DNA of 8,471 bases from an uncultured Oscillospiraceae bacterium (GCA_905212515.1 CAJMEU010000126.1:1-8471); one strand, 5' to 3'. Positions 1-7,348 are shown, numbered from the stretch's first letter. Notes: generated from the letters alone by a model not told the origin. Numbers and translations: made by a program.

Positions 1-2
1 AA

Positions 3-86
3 AGTGAGAGCCATTTCAAGTATGGCTTTTCGGCGGGGCTGATTGTCCAGCAGGAGGCCCATGAACAGCTGCAAAACAAGAAATAA
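3..86 (+). CDS. C-terminal end of a small unidentified protein (5' end outside window)
   Basis: An open frame enters from the left edge and gives 27 residues, beginning SESHFKYGFSAGLIV and ending QLQNKK before TAA at 84-86. No start codon lies in the window, so the gene begins upstream. The pattern of aromatic, YGF, small residues and then a hydrophobic stretch resembles the tails of short accessory proteins (DUF6809-like) common in Clostridia mobile elements, but this is an impression from a very short piece and no function can be given. A strong hairpin follows 12 bases after the stop and would end its transcript, which supports a genuine gene end. Confidence 0.5.
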   Translation, partial: SESHFKYGFSAGLIVQQEAHEQLQNKK

Positions 87-98
87 GCGATGGCCGAA

Positions 99-140
99 AA
101 AGCCCACGCAGCCGGAAAGAGAACCGGAGGCGTGGGCTTT
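99..140. terminator. Bidirectional intrinsic terminator
   Basis: AAAGCCCACGC at 99-109 pairs perfectly with GCGTGGGCTTT at 130-140, and an inner CCGG/CCGG pair extends the stem. Flanking A and T runs give a U-tract on both strands, stronger on the minus strand. It lies between the converging ends of the left-edge gene (stop at 86) and the RhuM gene (minus-strand stop at 153-155), so it can serve both. Confidence 0.85.
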
Positions 141-152
141 CTGTGTATATGG

Positions 153-1181
153 TTATTCTGTCAGATCATCCGAAGTTTCCGCAACCAGCCGGTCAAAGTC
201 GCTCTGATAGGTCCTGTCCTGCAAAACCCGGAACTTTTCAAACTCTTTCTCAGCAAAGGCTTTGGCGATGGCGGCGGTCACCTTGCCTTTATCATGCAGA
301 ATATCTTCCTCGTTGAACTGTAAAAATGCGTCAAGCCGCTTGACCCAATCGGCCATATACATGACATTTCCCCGGCGGGCCTGCCGTTCCGCATAGTCAA
401 GGTACATGGTGACGATCTCGTTCAGGTTTCGCATTTCCGTTTCGTTCAGATAGTTTTTGGCGACGGTGACATCCGATTTGCGGATACGGCCTTTGGGGGC
501 GTTTTTCCATGTGGTAAGCCCCATGTTGGGCTTAGTGCTGTCGGCACGGCCATATACGATCTCGGCGGCGGTATGATGGGTGACCGCATAGTGGAGCTTA
601 TTCTGCACCGTGGCGAAAAACTCCTTTGTAATAGGGCTTTCCACATCGTAGTCGGCACTGCACTGGGAATAGATGTCCGTGATTTTCTGGTAAAATCTTC
701 TCTCGCTGGCCCGGATGTCCCGGATACGCTCCAGCTGTTCCTCGAAATAATCCTTGCCGAAAAAGTTCTCCGGCTCCCGCAGCCGTGCGTCATCCATCAC
801 ATAACCTTTGATGATGAACTCTTTCAACACTCTGTTTGCCCAAATGCGGAACATGGTCGCCTTTTTGGAGTTCACACGATACCCCACAGCGATAATGGCA
901 TCCAGATTGTAATAGTTGGTCTGATACCGTTTCCCGTCCGCCGCAGTTGTTTCCATTTTGGAAACAACTGAATCCTCGCTCAGTTCGCCGGATTCAAAGA
1001 TATTTTTCAGATGCTTGGAAATGGCCGCTTTCTGTACCTCGAACAGCTCTGCCATTTTTGCCTGTGTCAGCCAGAGGTTTTCCTGAAAGAGCAGGATTTC
1101 CACCCGCACTTCTCCGTTTTCGGTCTTGTAAAAGAGGATTTCTCTGGTTTCATACGGGGTCAGCCCCTGTTCCTCGCTCAT
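153..1181 (-). CDS. RhuM-family protein (virulence RhuM family)
   Basis: A complete 342-residue protein, the usual family length. The N-terminal part (about residues 36-60, containing LWLTQAKMAELFEVQKAAIS) looks like a helix-turn-helix. It is followed by the conserved RhuM block (about residues 70-130) with YNLDAIIAVGYRVNS and an RIWANRVLKEFIIKGYVMDD segment, then a charged helical C-terminal half. The family is named after a Salmonella pathogenicity-island gene. It is common on mobile elements, and its biochemical role is not established. The start is supported by GGAGG about 9 bases upstream and by a 4-base ATGA overlap with the stop of the upstream DUF6076-like fragment, which suggests translational coupling. 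That upstream gene is truncated, so the original promoter is probably lost. Base composition is clearly lower in GC than in the sugar locus to the right, consistent with acquired DNA. Confidence 0.9.
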   Translation of the reverse strand: MSEEQGLTPYETREILFYKTENGEVRVEILLFQENLWLTQAKMAELFEVQKAAISKHLKNIFESGELSEDSVVSKMETTAADGKRYQTNYYNLDAIIAVGYRVNSKKATMFRIWANRVLKEFIIKGYVMDDARLREPENFFGKDYFEEQLERIRDIRASERRFYQKITDIYSQCSADYDVESPITKEFFATVQNKLHYAVTHHTAAEIVYGRADSTKPNMGLTTWKNAPKGRIRKSDVTVAKNYLNETEMRNLNEIVTMYLDYAERQARRGNVMYMADWVKRLDAFLQFNEEDILHDKGKVTAAIAKAFAEKEFEKFRVLQDRTYQSDFDRLVAETSDDLTE

Positions 1182-1357
1182 TCCTCGTCACCTCCATCCG
1201 TCCGGTTCTTTCCCCGGCTCTTGTAGACATTGTACTGGTTCTTGCACCGTGGGCTGCAAAAGGCGGCGTTGGACCGGCTGCCCAGGAACACCTTCTGGCA
1301 GTGCTTGCACAGGCGCAGCGTCTGGTCACTGTCCACCAACATGAAACTGAACATCAT
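1178..1357 (-). pseudogene. C-terminal remnant of a DUF6076-like zinc-ribbon protein
   Basis: The last ~57 codons of a minus-strand gene, ending at TGA (1178-1180) inside the RhuM start codon. The residues include LVDSDQTLRLCKHCQKVF followed by FCSPRCKNQYNVYKS. The CxxC...CxxxC spacing is a small zinc ribbon, and the block resembles the end of the DUF6076 proteins often found beside RhuM in Clostridia elements. Recognisable sequence stops at about 1357. Beyond that the minus-strand frame continues only as the antisense of the serine recombinase tail, so the N-terminal part is gone. The Met codons at 1352-1357 have no convincing ribosome binding site. Whether the stub is still translated is unknown. 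The DUF6076 assignment is from memory of the family and is tentative; the truncation follows from the head-on overlap of homologies. Confidence 0.65.
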
Positions 1358-1360
1358 GTG

Positions 1361-1792
1361 CTGATTAAAAAACTGTATGAAACCTATGCCATGGGCAAAC
1401 TGGAAGAAAAACGGTTTGAGCTGCTGTGTGCGGAATATGAAAAAGAACAGGCGGAGCTGGAACAGCTGCTTTCCTCCGAGCAGGCACAGCTGGATCAGTT
1501 CCTTGAGGACACGGACCGTGCCAGCCACTTTCTGGCGCTGGCGCAGAAATATACGGATTTCACCGAGCTGACCGCCCCCATGATCCATGAATTTGTGGAG
1601 AAAATTCTGGTCCATGCCCCGGACAGAAGCACCGGGGAACGGGTGCAGGAAATTCTGATTTATCTGAACTTTATCGGGAAATTTGAAGTGCCCATGCCCG
1701 AACCCACCGAGGAAGAACTGGCTGCGGAGGAAAAGTGCCGCCAAATTTGGCGCAGCAGATCAAGGAGAAAAGCAGGGAGCGCAAAACTGTGA
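1361..1792 (+). pseudogene. C-terminal tail of a large serine recombinase (TnpX/DUF4368 type)
   Basis: From about 1361 the frame reads LIKKLYETYAMGKLEEKRF, then a coiled coil of E, Q and L residues. It continues with the block ALAQKYTDFTELTAPMIHEF and a VEKILVHAPDR segment, then EILIYLNFIGKFEVP. This is the C-terminal region (DUF4368) of large serine recombinases of the Tn4451 TnpX type, which excise and insert mobilizable elements. The catalytic N-terminal domain with the active serine and the DNA-binding recombinase domain are both missing; upstream of 1361 the DNA belongs to a minus-strand DUF6076-like gene. The last ~17 codons (after EEKCRQ) no longer look like the family because the frame has crossed into the relaxase-derived sequence. 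It cannot be an active recombinase. Confidence 0.8.
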
Positions 1793-2325
1793 AAGCCGAG
1801 AAAAAGTCTCTGCCCGCATGGCAGGTGTTCAAGCACAAAGAACTGGCCGCTAAGATTGCGGCGTTGACTGAAGATTTGGAGGAACTGCGCTCTGAAAAGG
1901 CGTTGCTGTTGCAGCAGTTTGACTATGCCGAGGACGCCGGGGCTGAAACCTTCCGCAAAGACATCGCCGTACTGGAATCCAACCTGGAAAAATTGGACGA
2001 GCAGGAGCAGAAATATTCCGTCGAACTGGAAACCGCGCTGCATGAGTACGCCGAGGCAAAATCGAAGACCGCCGGCCTTGACCCGGTGGAACTGTACGAG
2101 GCCCGGCAGTCCATCCGGCCCGGACAGGAAGCAGCCGCCAACGAAAAGCTGGAGCAGGTGTTTGGCGAGAAATATTCGCCGCTGCGGTGGATGGACGCCA
2201 AACGGGCGCAAATGCGCCTGACCAACGATTCGGTGGAAGAATACGCAGCCCGCCAACTGGCGAAGCAAAAATGCAAATCTATGTTGCAGCCTGCCCGCAG
2301 ACGGGAACAAGAACATGCGCTGTAA
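1741..2325 (+). pseudogene. C-terminal coiled-coil tail of a MobA/MobL-type relaxase
   Basis: An open frame of about 195 codons that begins inside the recombinase tail (first possible start GTG 1735) and ends at TAA 2323-2325. It reads ERKTVKAEKKSLPAWQVFKH, then ELAAKIAALTEDLEELRSEK, a long coiled coil, EQKYSVELETALHEYAEAK and DPVELYEARQSIRPG. These match my memory of the C-terminal helical region of MobA/MobL mobilization relaxases in Clostridia. The N-terminal relaxase domain with the catalytic Tyr or Ser and the HUH metal site is absent, so it cannot nick DNA. GTG 1735 has no convincing ribosome binding site. If translated it would give a free coiled-coil protein. A terminator follows directly, so the right end of the original gene is preserved. 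Confidence 0.68.
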
Positions 2326-2368
2326 CAAAAAGGCGGTGCGACCTGTTGGTTGCGTTGCCTTTTCCTTT
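2326..2368 (+). terminator. Intrinsic terminator after the relaxase tail
   Basis: AAAAAGGC at 2327-2334 and GCCTTTT near 2357-2363 form the base of a hairpin. GGTGCGACC pairs with GGTTGCGTT inside the stem, partly by G-T pairs, with a short loop. The T-rich run TTTTCCTTTT follows. It starts one base after the stop codon of the relaxase fragment. Confidence 0.75.
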
Positions 2369-2890
2369 TCATGTGACCTGAAAAATTGTGAACCAAAAGC
2401 AATAAAACAGCCGGGGCCACCAACTGCTTGTTCCAACGTATTTTGTAAGAAGTTTCAGAGCTCATCCAACTCGAAGCCCCGACACAGTCCCTCGTCGGCT
2501 GGATCACCGCCGGGCAGTGCTTTCTGATGGAAGCCAACGGCCGCCCCGGGGCCTGGTTCGTTTTGCAGCTCTACGCTCCGGACGCCCTATCCTGCCGCTA
2601 GCAAACGAAAAGGCGGCGCGAAGACAGCGGCCTCCACGCCGTTACCCCGCGCCACCATGCGGGGGCCTATACTGATCCCCATTTTGCAGGTGCCTCCGGG
2701 CACATGCTGGCTTTCTGCAAAGTCTGCTGCCCGCGGCTGTCCATCGAGGCGCCGCTGGATGATTCCCTCAGCCGATTCCACCTGTCTAACTGGCTGGACC
2801 AGGGCTTTGTGCCGGAGGCACGGGTGGCGGGCGGCAAAGCGGTTTTCCTTGTCTTACGCAATCGACGCATTTGGTTCTCCACCCCAGTCA
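2369..2890 (+). other. Gene-free stretch with an amber-interrupted open frame (possible gene ghost)
   Basis: No intact gene is visible between the relaxase terminator and the AraC promoter. One plus-strand frame is open from 2449 (after TAA 2446-2448) to a stop at 2926-2928, broken only by TAG at 2599-2601. Third codon positions are mostly G or C, like the real genes to the right, which hints at eroded coding DNA. Recognisable-looking stretches are LVGWITAGQCFLMEANGRPG before the amber codon and LSNWLDQGFVPEARVAGG after it, but I cannot assign them to a family. There is no convincing start with a ribosome binding site in the first part; ATG 2704 is the only candidate in the second. High GC alone makes such open frames common, so the ghost reading is tentative. 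Confidence 0.3.
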
Positions 2891-2897
2891 CGGATTG

Positions 2898-2913
2898 TGC
2901 TATAATATGGCTA
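2898..2913 (+). promoter_or_regulatory. Promoter of the AraC-family regulator (extended -10)
   Basis: A perfect TATAAT at 2901-2906 is preceded by TGC, giving an extended -10 (TGCTATAAT). The start of transcription would be near 2913, about 58 bases before the ATG at 2971. No good -35 box is seen at 17 bases, as is common for extended -10 promoters. Confidence 0.6.
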
Positions 2914-2970
2914 ACAGATGGCAGGTAGCGCCACTCCAGCGTGGAAAACCAGTCAGGGAGGTGGAGAACC

Positions 2971-3783
2971 ATGAGCTACAAGGATGAATGGTTGATGATT
3001 GAGGCAAACGACGACATCGACGAGGACTTCCACCGGGAGCCGACCGAGGAATTTTTGTTTTACCGGGCGGTGGCCAACGGCGATGTGGAGACAGTGCGCC
3101 GCAACTGTGAGCAGGCCCGGTTTGAAGATCAGGAGGGGGTGGGCGTTTTGTCCCGCAACCCGGTGACCAACATGAAATACCACTTTGTGGTCACCACCGC
3201 GATGATCACCCGGATGTGCCGGCAATACGGCATGGAGCTGGAGCAGGCTTTCCGGCTCAGCGATTTTTATATCCGGCAGCTGGACGATATCCATACCGAG
3301 TCGGAGGTCTGCCGCCTGCACGACGAGATGGTGATGGACTACACCGAAAGGATGCGCAAATACCGGCACAGCAACGCCAATTCCAAACATATCAACGCCT
3401 GCAGGGAGTATATCTATTCCCACATCAAGGAGCGCATCACCATCGAGGACCTGGCCGACGCCCTGGGCGTTTCGGCCAGTTACCTGTCCCGCCTGTTCAA
3501 GAAGGAAACCGGGGTTTCGGTCAGCGCCTACATCCGGGATCGGAAGATCGACATGGCCAAGAACCTGCTGCGGTTCAGCGACGCCTCGATGATCGACATT
3601 GCCAACCGGCTGGCCTTTTCTTCCCAGAGCCATTTTATCCAGCAATTCAAGGAATCGGTGGGCATGACCCCCAAAAAATACCGGGACAAATACTATATGG
3701 TGGAGTGGAACATCGAGTCGGAACCCGACGCCCCGACGCAGGACGGATGCGGCAAGCCGCCCGCCGGGCCGGATAAGCCCTGA
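2971..3783 (+). CDS. AraC-family transcriptional regulator
   Basis: A 270-residue protein. Residues ~140-242 form the AraC-type double helix-turn-helix: ITIEDLADALGVSASYLSRL is the first unit and MIDIANRLAFSSQSHFIQQF the second, followed by the signature end GMTPKKYRDKY. The N-terminal ~135 residues are helical and lack an obvious cupin sugar-binding domain; they resemble the sensor part of many uncharacterised Clostridia AraC regulators. The start ATG 2971 is preferred over the in-frame GTG at 2941 because AGGGAGGTGGA lies at 2955-2965, 5-6 bases before the ATG. The ~25-residue C-terminal tail is rich in Pro, Gly and charged residues. The gene converges on the GH94 operon and is the only regulator in the window, so control of that operon is a reasonable inference, not shown. 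Confidence 0.92.
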   Translation: MSYKDEWLMIEANDDIDEDFHREPTEEFLFYRAVANGDVETVRRNCEQARFEDQEGVGVLSRNPVTNMKYHFVVTTAMITRMCRQYGMELEQAFRLSDFYIRQLDDIHTESEVCRLHDEMVMDYTERMRKYRHSNANSKHINACREYIYSHIKERITIEDLADALGVSASYLSRLFKKETGVSVSAYIRDRKIDMAKNLLRFSDASMIDIANRLAFSSQSHFIQQFKESVGMTPKKYRDKYYMVEWNIESEPDAPTQDGCGKPPAGPDKP

Positions 3784-3815
3784 CGGGCGCTGTTCCCACA
3801 ACCGATAGAAAAACG

Positions 3816-3851
3816 CACAGCGGGAGGCATGAAAATATGCCTCCCGCTGTG
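3816..3851. terminator. Perfect 15-bp hairpin, terminator of the GH94 operon
   Basis: CACAGCGGGAGGCAT at 3816-3830 pairs without mismatch with ATGCCTCCCGCTGTG at 3837-3851 around a 6-base loop. The A run at 3809-3813 becomes a U-tract on the minus strand, so it should stop the GH94 operon, whose last stop is at 3924. On the plus strand no T-run follows, so it is a weaker stop for the AraC gene. Confidence 0.82.
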
Positions 3852-3923
3852 GCTGTAAGGAGAAAAGCGTTCGTTAAAAATGGACGGGGCGCAGGCCAAT
3901 CCAGCGCGGGCGCCTGCTGCGAG

Positions 3924-4554
3924 TCACAGAATCAGGCAAACCTCGGTTTCGCGGGTCAGCAGCGCGGCCGGGATGTAGGCGTCGGGCAGCTCCCGGCCGT
4001 TGACAGTCAGGCTGGTAAAGCCGCTTTCGCGGTGGTGGGGATTCTCCACCCGGATGTGCAGCCGGCAGCCGCGGAAATCCTTGTCCATTGTAAAGCCCGT
4101 CCATTCGCGGGGGATGGCCGGTGCCAGGCGCAGCCCATCCAGGTCAGGGCGCAGCCCCAGGATGCCCTCGACGCAGCCCACCATGACGGTGGAGGCTGTG
4201 CCGGTCAGCCAGTGCACCTGGGAGCGGCCAACATGCGGGTGTAGCCCATGCCGTGGCAGCAGCGGCTGCGGTAGTGCGCGAGGTCCTTGCCCACCGGCTA
4301 CCAGGAGGCGGACCAGAAATCGCCGCTGTCGTCGTCCCGCAGGTAGAGATAGCGCCCCGGCTGGTCGAACTGGTTGAACACATAGCGCAGGATGCGCCCG
4401 TTGGCGCCCGACCGCGCAAAGCTGTACCCGCCCGCATTGTTTGAGATGATGGCCCCGTATTCCGGCGAGCCGAGATAGTTTACCTAGGGGCGGGGGTGTC
4501 CGGGCGGGTGATGACGTACTCCCGGGCCCGGTCGTCAAAATGGCCGTATTGCAC
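3924..4554 (-). pseudogene. Degraded second GH94 phosphorylase (cellobiose-phosphorylase-like), ends only
   Basis: The N-terminal part starts at GTG 4552-4554, 22 bases after the stop of the upstream phosphorylase, and reads MQYGHFDDRAREYVITRPDT. After a one-base frameshift near 4485-4488 it continues VNYLGSPEYGAIISNNAGGY, then QPGRYLYLRDDDSGDFWSAS. TAG at 4298-4300 replaces an expected Gln between SW and PVGKDL. At about 4230 the frame jumps to GRSQVHWLTGTASTVMVGCV and runs to the natural end ETEVCLIL (TGA 3924-3926). These blocks are the beginning and end of GH94 cellobiose-phosphorylase-type enzymes. About 107 N-terminal and 101 C-terminal codons remain of an expected ~800, so roughly 600 codons, including the whole catalytic barrel with its DWND general-acid motif, have been lost. 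It is non-functional. Originally it would have phosphorolysed a beta-linked glucose disaccharide or a related sugar. Confidence 0.85.
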
Positions 4555-4576
4555 AGGTTGTCGCTCTTTTCAGTTT

Positions 4577-7285
4577 TTACTGCGCGGCGCGCAGGGTCAC
4601 GGTGATGCGGTGGGGCGCGCCGGCGTTCAGCGCTTCGATGGTCACACGGGGGATCAGGACCGATGCCCTGCCGTCCACCGGCAGGGCGGCACCGTCCAGG
4701 CTGGCAGCCGCCACCCGGTATTGCCCGGCGTCGAGGCGGGCGGGGTTTTCGTAGCGCACGCACAGCGGTTTGCCGGCAAAGGTCAGCGACAGTTCGGCCG
4801 CGCCATCGCTGTCGAACTGCCCGGCCAGCAAAGCGGGGGCCAGCAGCAAATCGCCCGCTTGCCCGCGCACGCCGAACGCCTGGGTGATCATTGTCATCAT
4901 GTACCAACTGGCCGCGCCGGTCAGGTAGTGGTACATGCCCCGCCCGTCAGCGCGGAAGTATTCCGGGATGCCCGGGTAGATGCGGCTGGTGTCGAAGTCA
5001 AGGGCGGTGTCCGCCAGGGCTTTCAGAGCCTTCCAGCCCTCGTGCGCGAAGCCGCGGCGGTAGAGGGCGTTCGCATACATCACCGCCATGTGGCTGAACA
5101 CCGCGCCGTTCTCTTTTTCACCGTAGGCGAAGCCGAACATCCGCCCCAGGTCGAACTTGAGCTCATGGAAATCGGTATTCAGCCGGTAGCCGCCGATCTC
5201 GGGGCGGTAGAGGTAGTGGTCGGCGCTGGCCGTGATGCGCCGGATCTGCTCATCGGTGGCGACGCCGCCCATGATGGCAAACACCTGGCCGGTAAGCATC
5301 ATCCGCACCCCGGTGGGGAACACACCCTCCACCGCCCGGCCGTGGTTGTCATAATAGCTGTTGTACCAGCCCTCGCCCGCCGGGCCGTCGATCCAGGCAT
5401 GCTTGCGCAGCCAGCCGGTCAGCCAGTCCGCCCGGCGGTCGAGGGCTTCGGCCAGCGCGTCCAACGGCAGCTCGATGCGCTGCCCGCTGACGGTGTGGCG
5501 GCATTGTTCGGCGTACCGGGCCAGCAGCTGCCGCTTGGCGGCCGCGTCATCCCAGAGGGCGGGATCAGCGTCCAGCAGCACCGCCAGTTCCGCCAGCACC
5601 GGGGCGGTGCACGCCCCGGTGCGGCGGCCCAGCAACCGGATCATGCCGGCCAGCTCCCGCAGGTTGCCCGCATAGGCGCAGGTAAAGGCCACGCTCTCCC
5701 CATGTTCCGCGGCCATGTCCAGTGCGTCATTCCAGTCGGCCCCCCGCAGGCGGTAGAAATTGTGGTCGCCCACCTCGTAAAAGGCGGCCAGTTGCTCAAT
5801 GAGCAGATGCTCAAGCAGCGTGCCGGTGTACACCTGCCCCGCCGCGTCCCGCTGCCAGCCGCCCTGTTCGGGCCGGTAGTCGGGGTCAAGGGCGGTGCCG
5901 CGCAGCGCCTGGGCATCCTTGAAATAGGGCGCCTGGCGGTTGAGGATTTCCACATCGCCGGTCTGGTCCATGTACAGGCGGGTGGTCATCTGCGGCCAGA
6001 GCGCATGGTCCATCCAGACCCGGGCAATGCCGTTGCGGTCGGCGATAAAATTGCCGTCCCCCGCTCCGATGATGGTGGCGTTGGTGCCGTCGACGCGCAC
6101 GCCGCCAAAGTTCTGTTCGATCATGCGGCCCACACCGCCGGGGTCCATCAGCAAGAGGGACAGGCAGTCCTGCCAAAGATCCCGCCATCCCCGGCCGCCC
6201 CGGCCGTAATCGTGGTGGGGCAGGAAGGAACAGCCAAACAGCCGCCGCAAAAACGGCTGGAAACAGACCCACCGCATCAGGTGGTCAAAGTCGGCGTCGC
6301 CGGTGTGGAAGGATACGTTGACCCGCCGCTGCCAGGCGGCGCGGGTTTCGGCCAGGGCCGCCCGGGCCTTTTCCTCGCTGCCGTAGCGCTGCCAGGCCCT
6401 GCCCAGTTCCTCCGGCGTCCGGGCGACGCCCAGCAGCAGCACATAGGCGGCCTCAGCCCCCGGTGCCAGCGTCAGGTCAGGGAACCGGAACGCCCCCATC
6501 GCCTCACGGCCGGCCGCTGTGCTGCCGGCCGGCACGCCGGGGCGGCCTTCCACCACGGCGCGGGGGCGCAGGTAAGTCCCTCCCTCGCCCAAAAAGGATT
6601 CCACCGTGGGATAAAACCCGTCCGGCTGCTGGCCGCCGGGCCCTGCGCCCAACACATAGTACAGCGTGCGGTTGGGGCGGTGGCCCCGCTCGTCAAAGGA
6701 CATGGTGGGCTGCACGGCCACGCCGTGGGCGGTACAGTGGATGCGGTGCAGCATCGAGGTCACATTGCGGTGGTCGCGGATGTTGTCCGCGCTGCGGCCA
6801 TAGAGGGGCACAGCGGCAAACGGGGTGGCCTGCAGCGTCCGGGCGCCGGTGTTGCGCACCGTCACCAGCATGACCTCCAGGTTGTCCGAAAGCGGGCAGA
6901 ACAGCGTGACGCGGGCGGTGATCCCCAGCGGGCCGGAGGTGCGCTCCACCGTCTGCCACATCAAGCCGGCCTGCAGGCGGCTGTCCTCCTGATCTGGGGT
7001 GAATTTTTGGGCCTCCTGCCCGGCGGAAGTGCCGGTGCAGGACCAGGCCTGGCCGCCGCAGCGCAGCCAGAAGTTGCGGCTGGCGCGGTTGTCGTGCAGA
7101 TTTTCTGCGCTGACCGGCTCCAGCAGAAACGTCTCCTGGTCCAGCTTGGCATCGCCGCCCAGGCCGGGGGTTACGGCGCTTTTCATGCCGGTATCCGACG
7201 CCAGCGGGAAATACAGATAGCTGACATTCTCCGGCCGGTTTACGGCGAAGCTGCCGCTTTCCTCCAAAAAAGGCATGTGAGACAA
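4577..7285 (-). CDS. GH94-family glycoside phosphorylase (beta-glucoside/cellodextrin-type, substrate not resolved)
   Basis: A 902-residue cytoplasmic enzyme without a signal peptide. Family members cleave beta-linked oligosaccharides with inorganic phosphate, giving a sugar 1-phosphate. The N-terminal beta-sandwich domain (to ~residue 290) contains NVSYLYFPLA and VPLYGRSADNIRDHRNV. The (alpha/alpha)6 barrel (~340-800) has YGRGGRGWRDLWQD, GTNATIIGAGDGNFIADRN and RVWMDHALWP. It also carries the general-acid motif RGADWNDALD (DWND at ~517-520), EGWYNSYYDNHGR, and the phosphate-site block GRGMYHYLTGAASW (~781-794). A C-terminal beta domain follows. The length fits cellodextrin- or laminaribiose-phosphorylase-like members better than cellobiose phosphorylase (~810). 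TTG 7283-7285 is taken as the start because GGAAAGGAG lies 8 bases upstream; the in-frame ATG at 7276 is the alternative. Earlier in-frame ATGs lie in or before the promoter. It is first in an operon with a ruined second GH94 gene. Confidence 0.88.
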   Translation of the reverse strand: MSHMPFLEESGSFAVNRPENVSYLYFPLASDTGMKSAVTPGLGGDAKLDQETFLLEPVSAENLHDNRASRNFWLRCGGQAWSCTGTSAGQEAQKFTPDQEDSRLQAGLMWQTVERTSGPLGITARVTLFCPLSDNLEVMLVTVRNTGARTLQATPFAAVPLYGRSADNIRDHRNVTSMLHRIHCTAHGVAVQPTMSFDERGHRPNRTLYYVLGAGPGGQQPDGFYPTVESFLGEGGTYLRPRAVVEGRPGVPAGSTAAGREAMGAFRFPDLTLAPGAEAAYVLLLGVARTPEELGRAWQRYGSEEKARAALAETRAAWQRRVNVSFHTGDADFDHLMRWVCFQPFLRRLFGCSFLPHHDYGRGGRGWRDLWQDCLSLLLMDPGGVGRMIEQNFGGVRVDGTNATIIGAGDGNFIADRNGIARVWMDHALWPQMTTRLYMDQTGDVEILNRQAPYFKDAQALRGTALDPDYRPEQGGWQRDAAGQVYTGTLLEHLLIEQLAAFYEVGDHNFYRLRGADWNDALDMAAEHGESVAFTCAYAGNLRELAGMIRLLGRRTGACTAPVLAELAVLLDADPALWDDAAAKRQLLARYAEQCRHTVSGQRIELPLDALAEALDRRADWLTGWLRKHAWIDGPAGEGWYNSYYDNHGRAVEGVFPTGVRMMLTGQVFAIMGGVATDEQIRRITASADHYLYRPEIGGYRLNTDFHELKFDLGRMFGFAYGEKENGAVFSHMAVMYANALYRRGFAHEGWKALKALADTALDFDTSRIYPGIPEYFRADGRGMYHYLTGAASWYMMTMITQAFGVRGQAGDLLLAPALLAGQFDSDGAAELSLTFAGKPLCVRYENPARLDAGQYRVAAASLDGAALPVDGRASVLIPRVTIEALNAGAPHRITVTLRAAQ

Positions 7286-7293
7286 CGCAGCCA

Positions 7294-7302
7294 CTCCTTT
7301 CC
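7294..7302 (-). promoter_or_regulatory. Ribosome binding site that fixes the TTG start of the GH94 gene
   Basis: The minus strand reads GGAAAGGAG, then 8 bases, then TTG (7285-7283). The next ATG is 17 bases away, too far for this site, so the TTG is the better start and the protein begins MSHMPFLEESG. Confidence 0.7.
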
Positions 7303-7319
7303 TTTTATTTGTTTTTCCC

Positions 7320-7348
7320 ATTATACCGGTCCAACAGGCACGCAAAAA
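7320..7348 (-). promoter_or_regulatory. Promoter of the GH94 operon
   Basis: The minus strand has a perfect -10 box, TATAAT, at 7325-7320. The hexamer 17 bases upstream (TTTTTG, 7348-7343) is a poor -35, which suggests an activator is needed. Transcription would begin near 7313, leaving a leader of under 30 bases. The -10 overlaps an in-frame ATG at 7321-7319, which rules out that ATG as translation start for this transcript. Confidence 0.65.

Noticed and set aside
947..1360. Upstream extension of the recombinase frame on the plus strand.
   Set aside because: This part is antisense to RhuM and the zinc-ribbon tail and has no recombinase features, so it is not an N-terminal domain.
1660..2436. 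Minus-strand open frames opposite the recombinase and relaxase tails.
   Set aside because: The plus strand carries the recognisable family blocks; the minus frames are Phe/Leu/Gln-rich shadows crossing both junctions.
2941..2971. An upstream GTG start (2941) for the AraC gene.
   Set aside because: The ribosome binding site at 2955-2965 lies inside this extension and is correctly placed for ATG 2971.
2953..3801. A 282-codon minus-strand open frame opposite the AraC gene.
   Set aside because: It is the antisense of a gene with a clear AraC-type DNA-binding domain, and its composition is repetitive and family-free.
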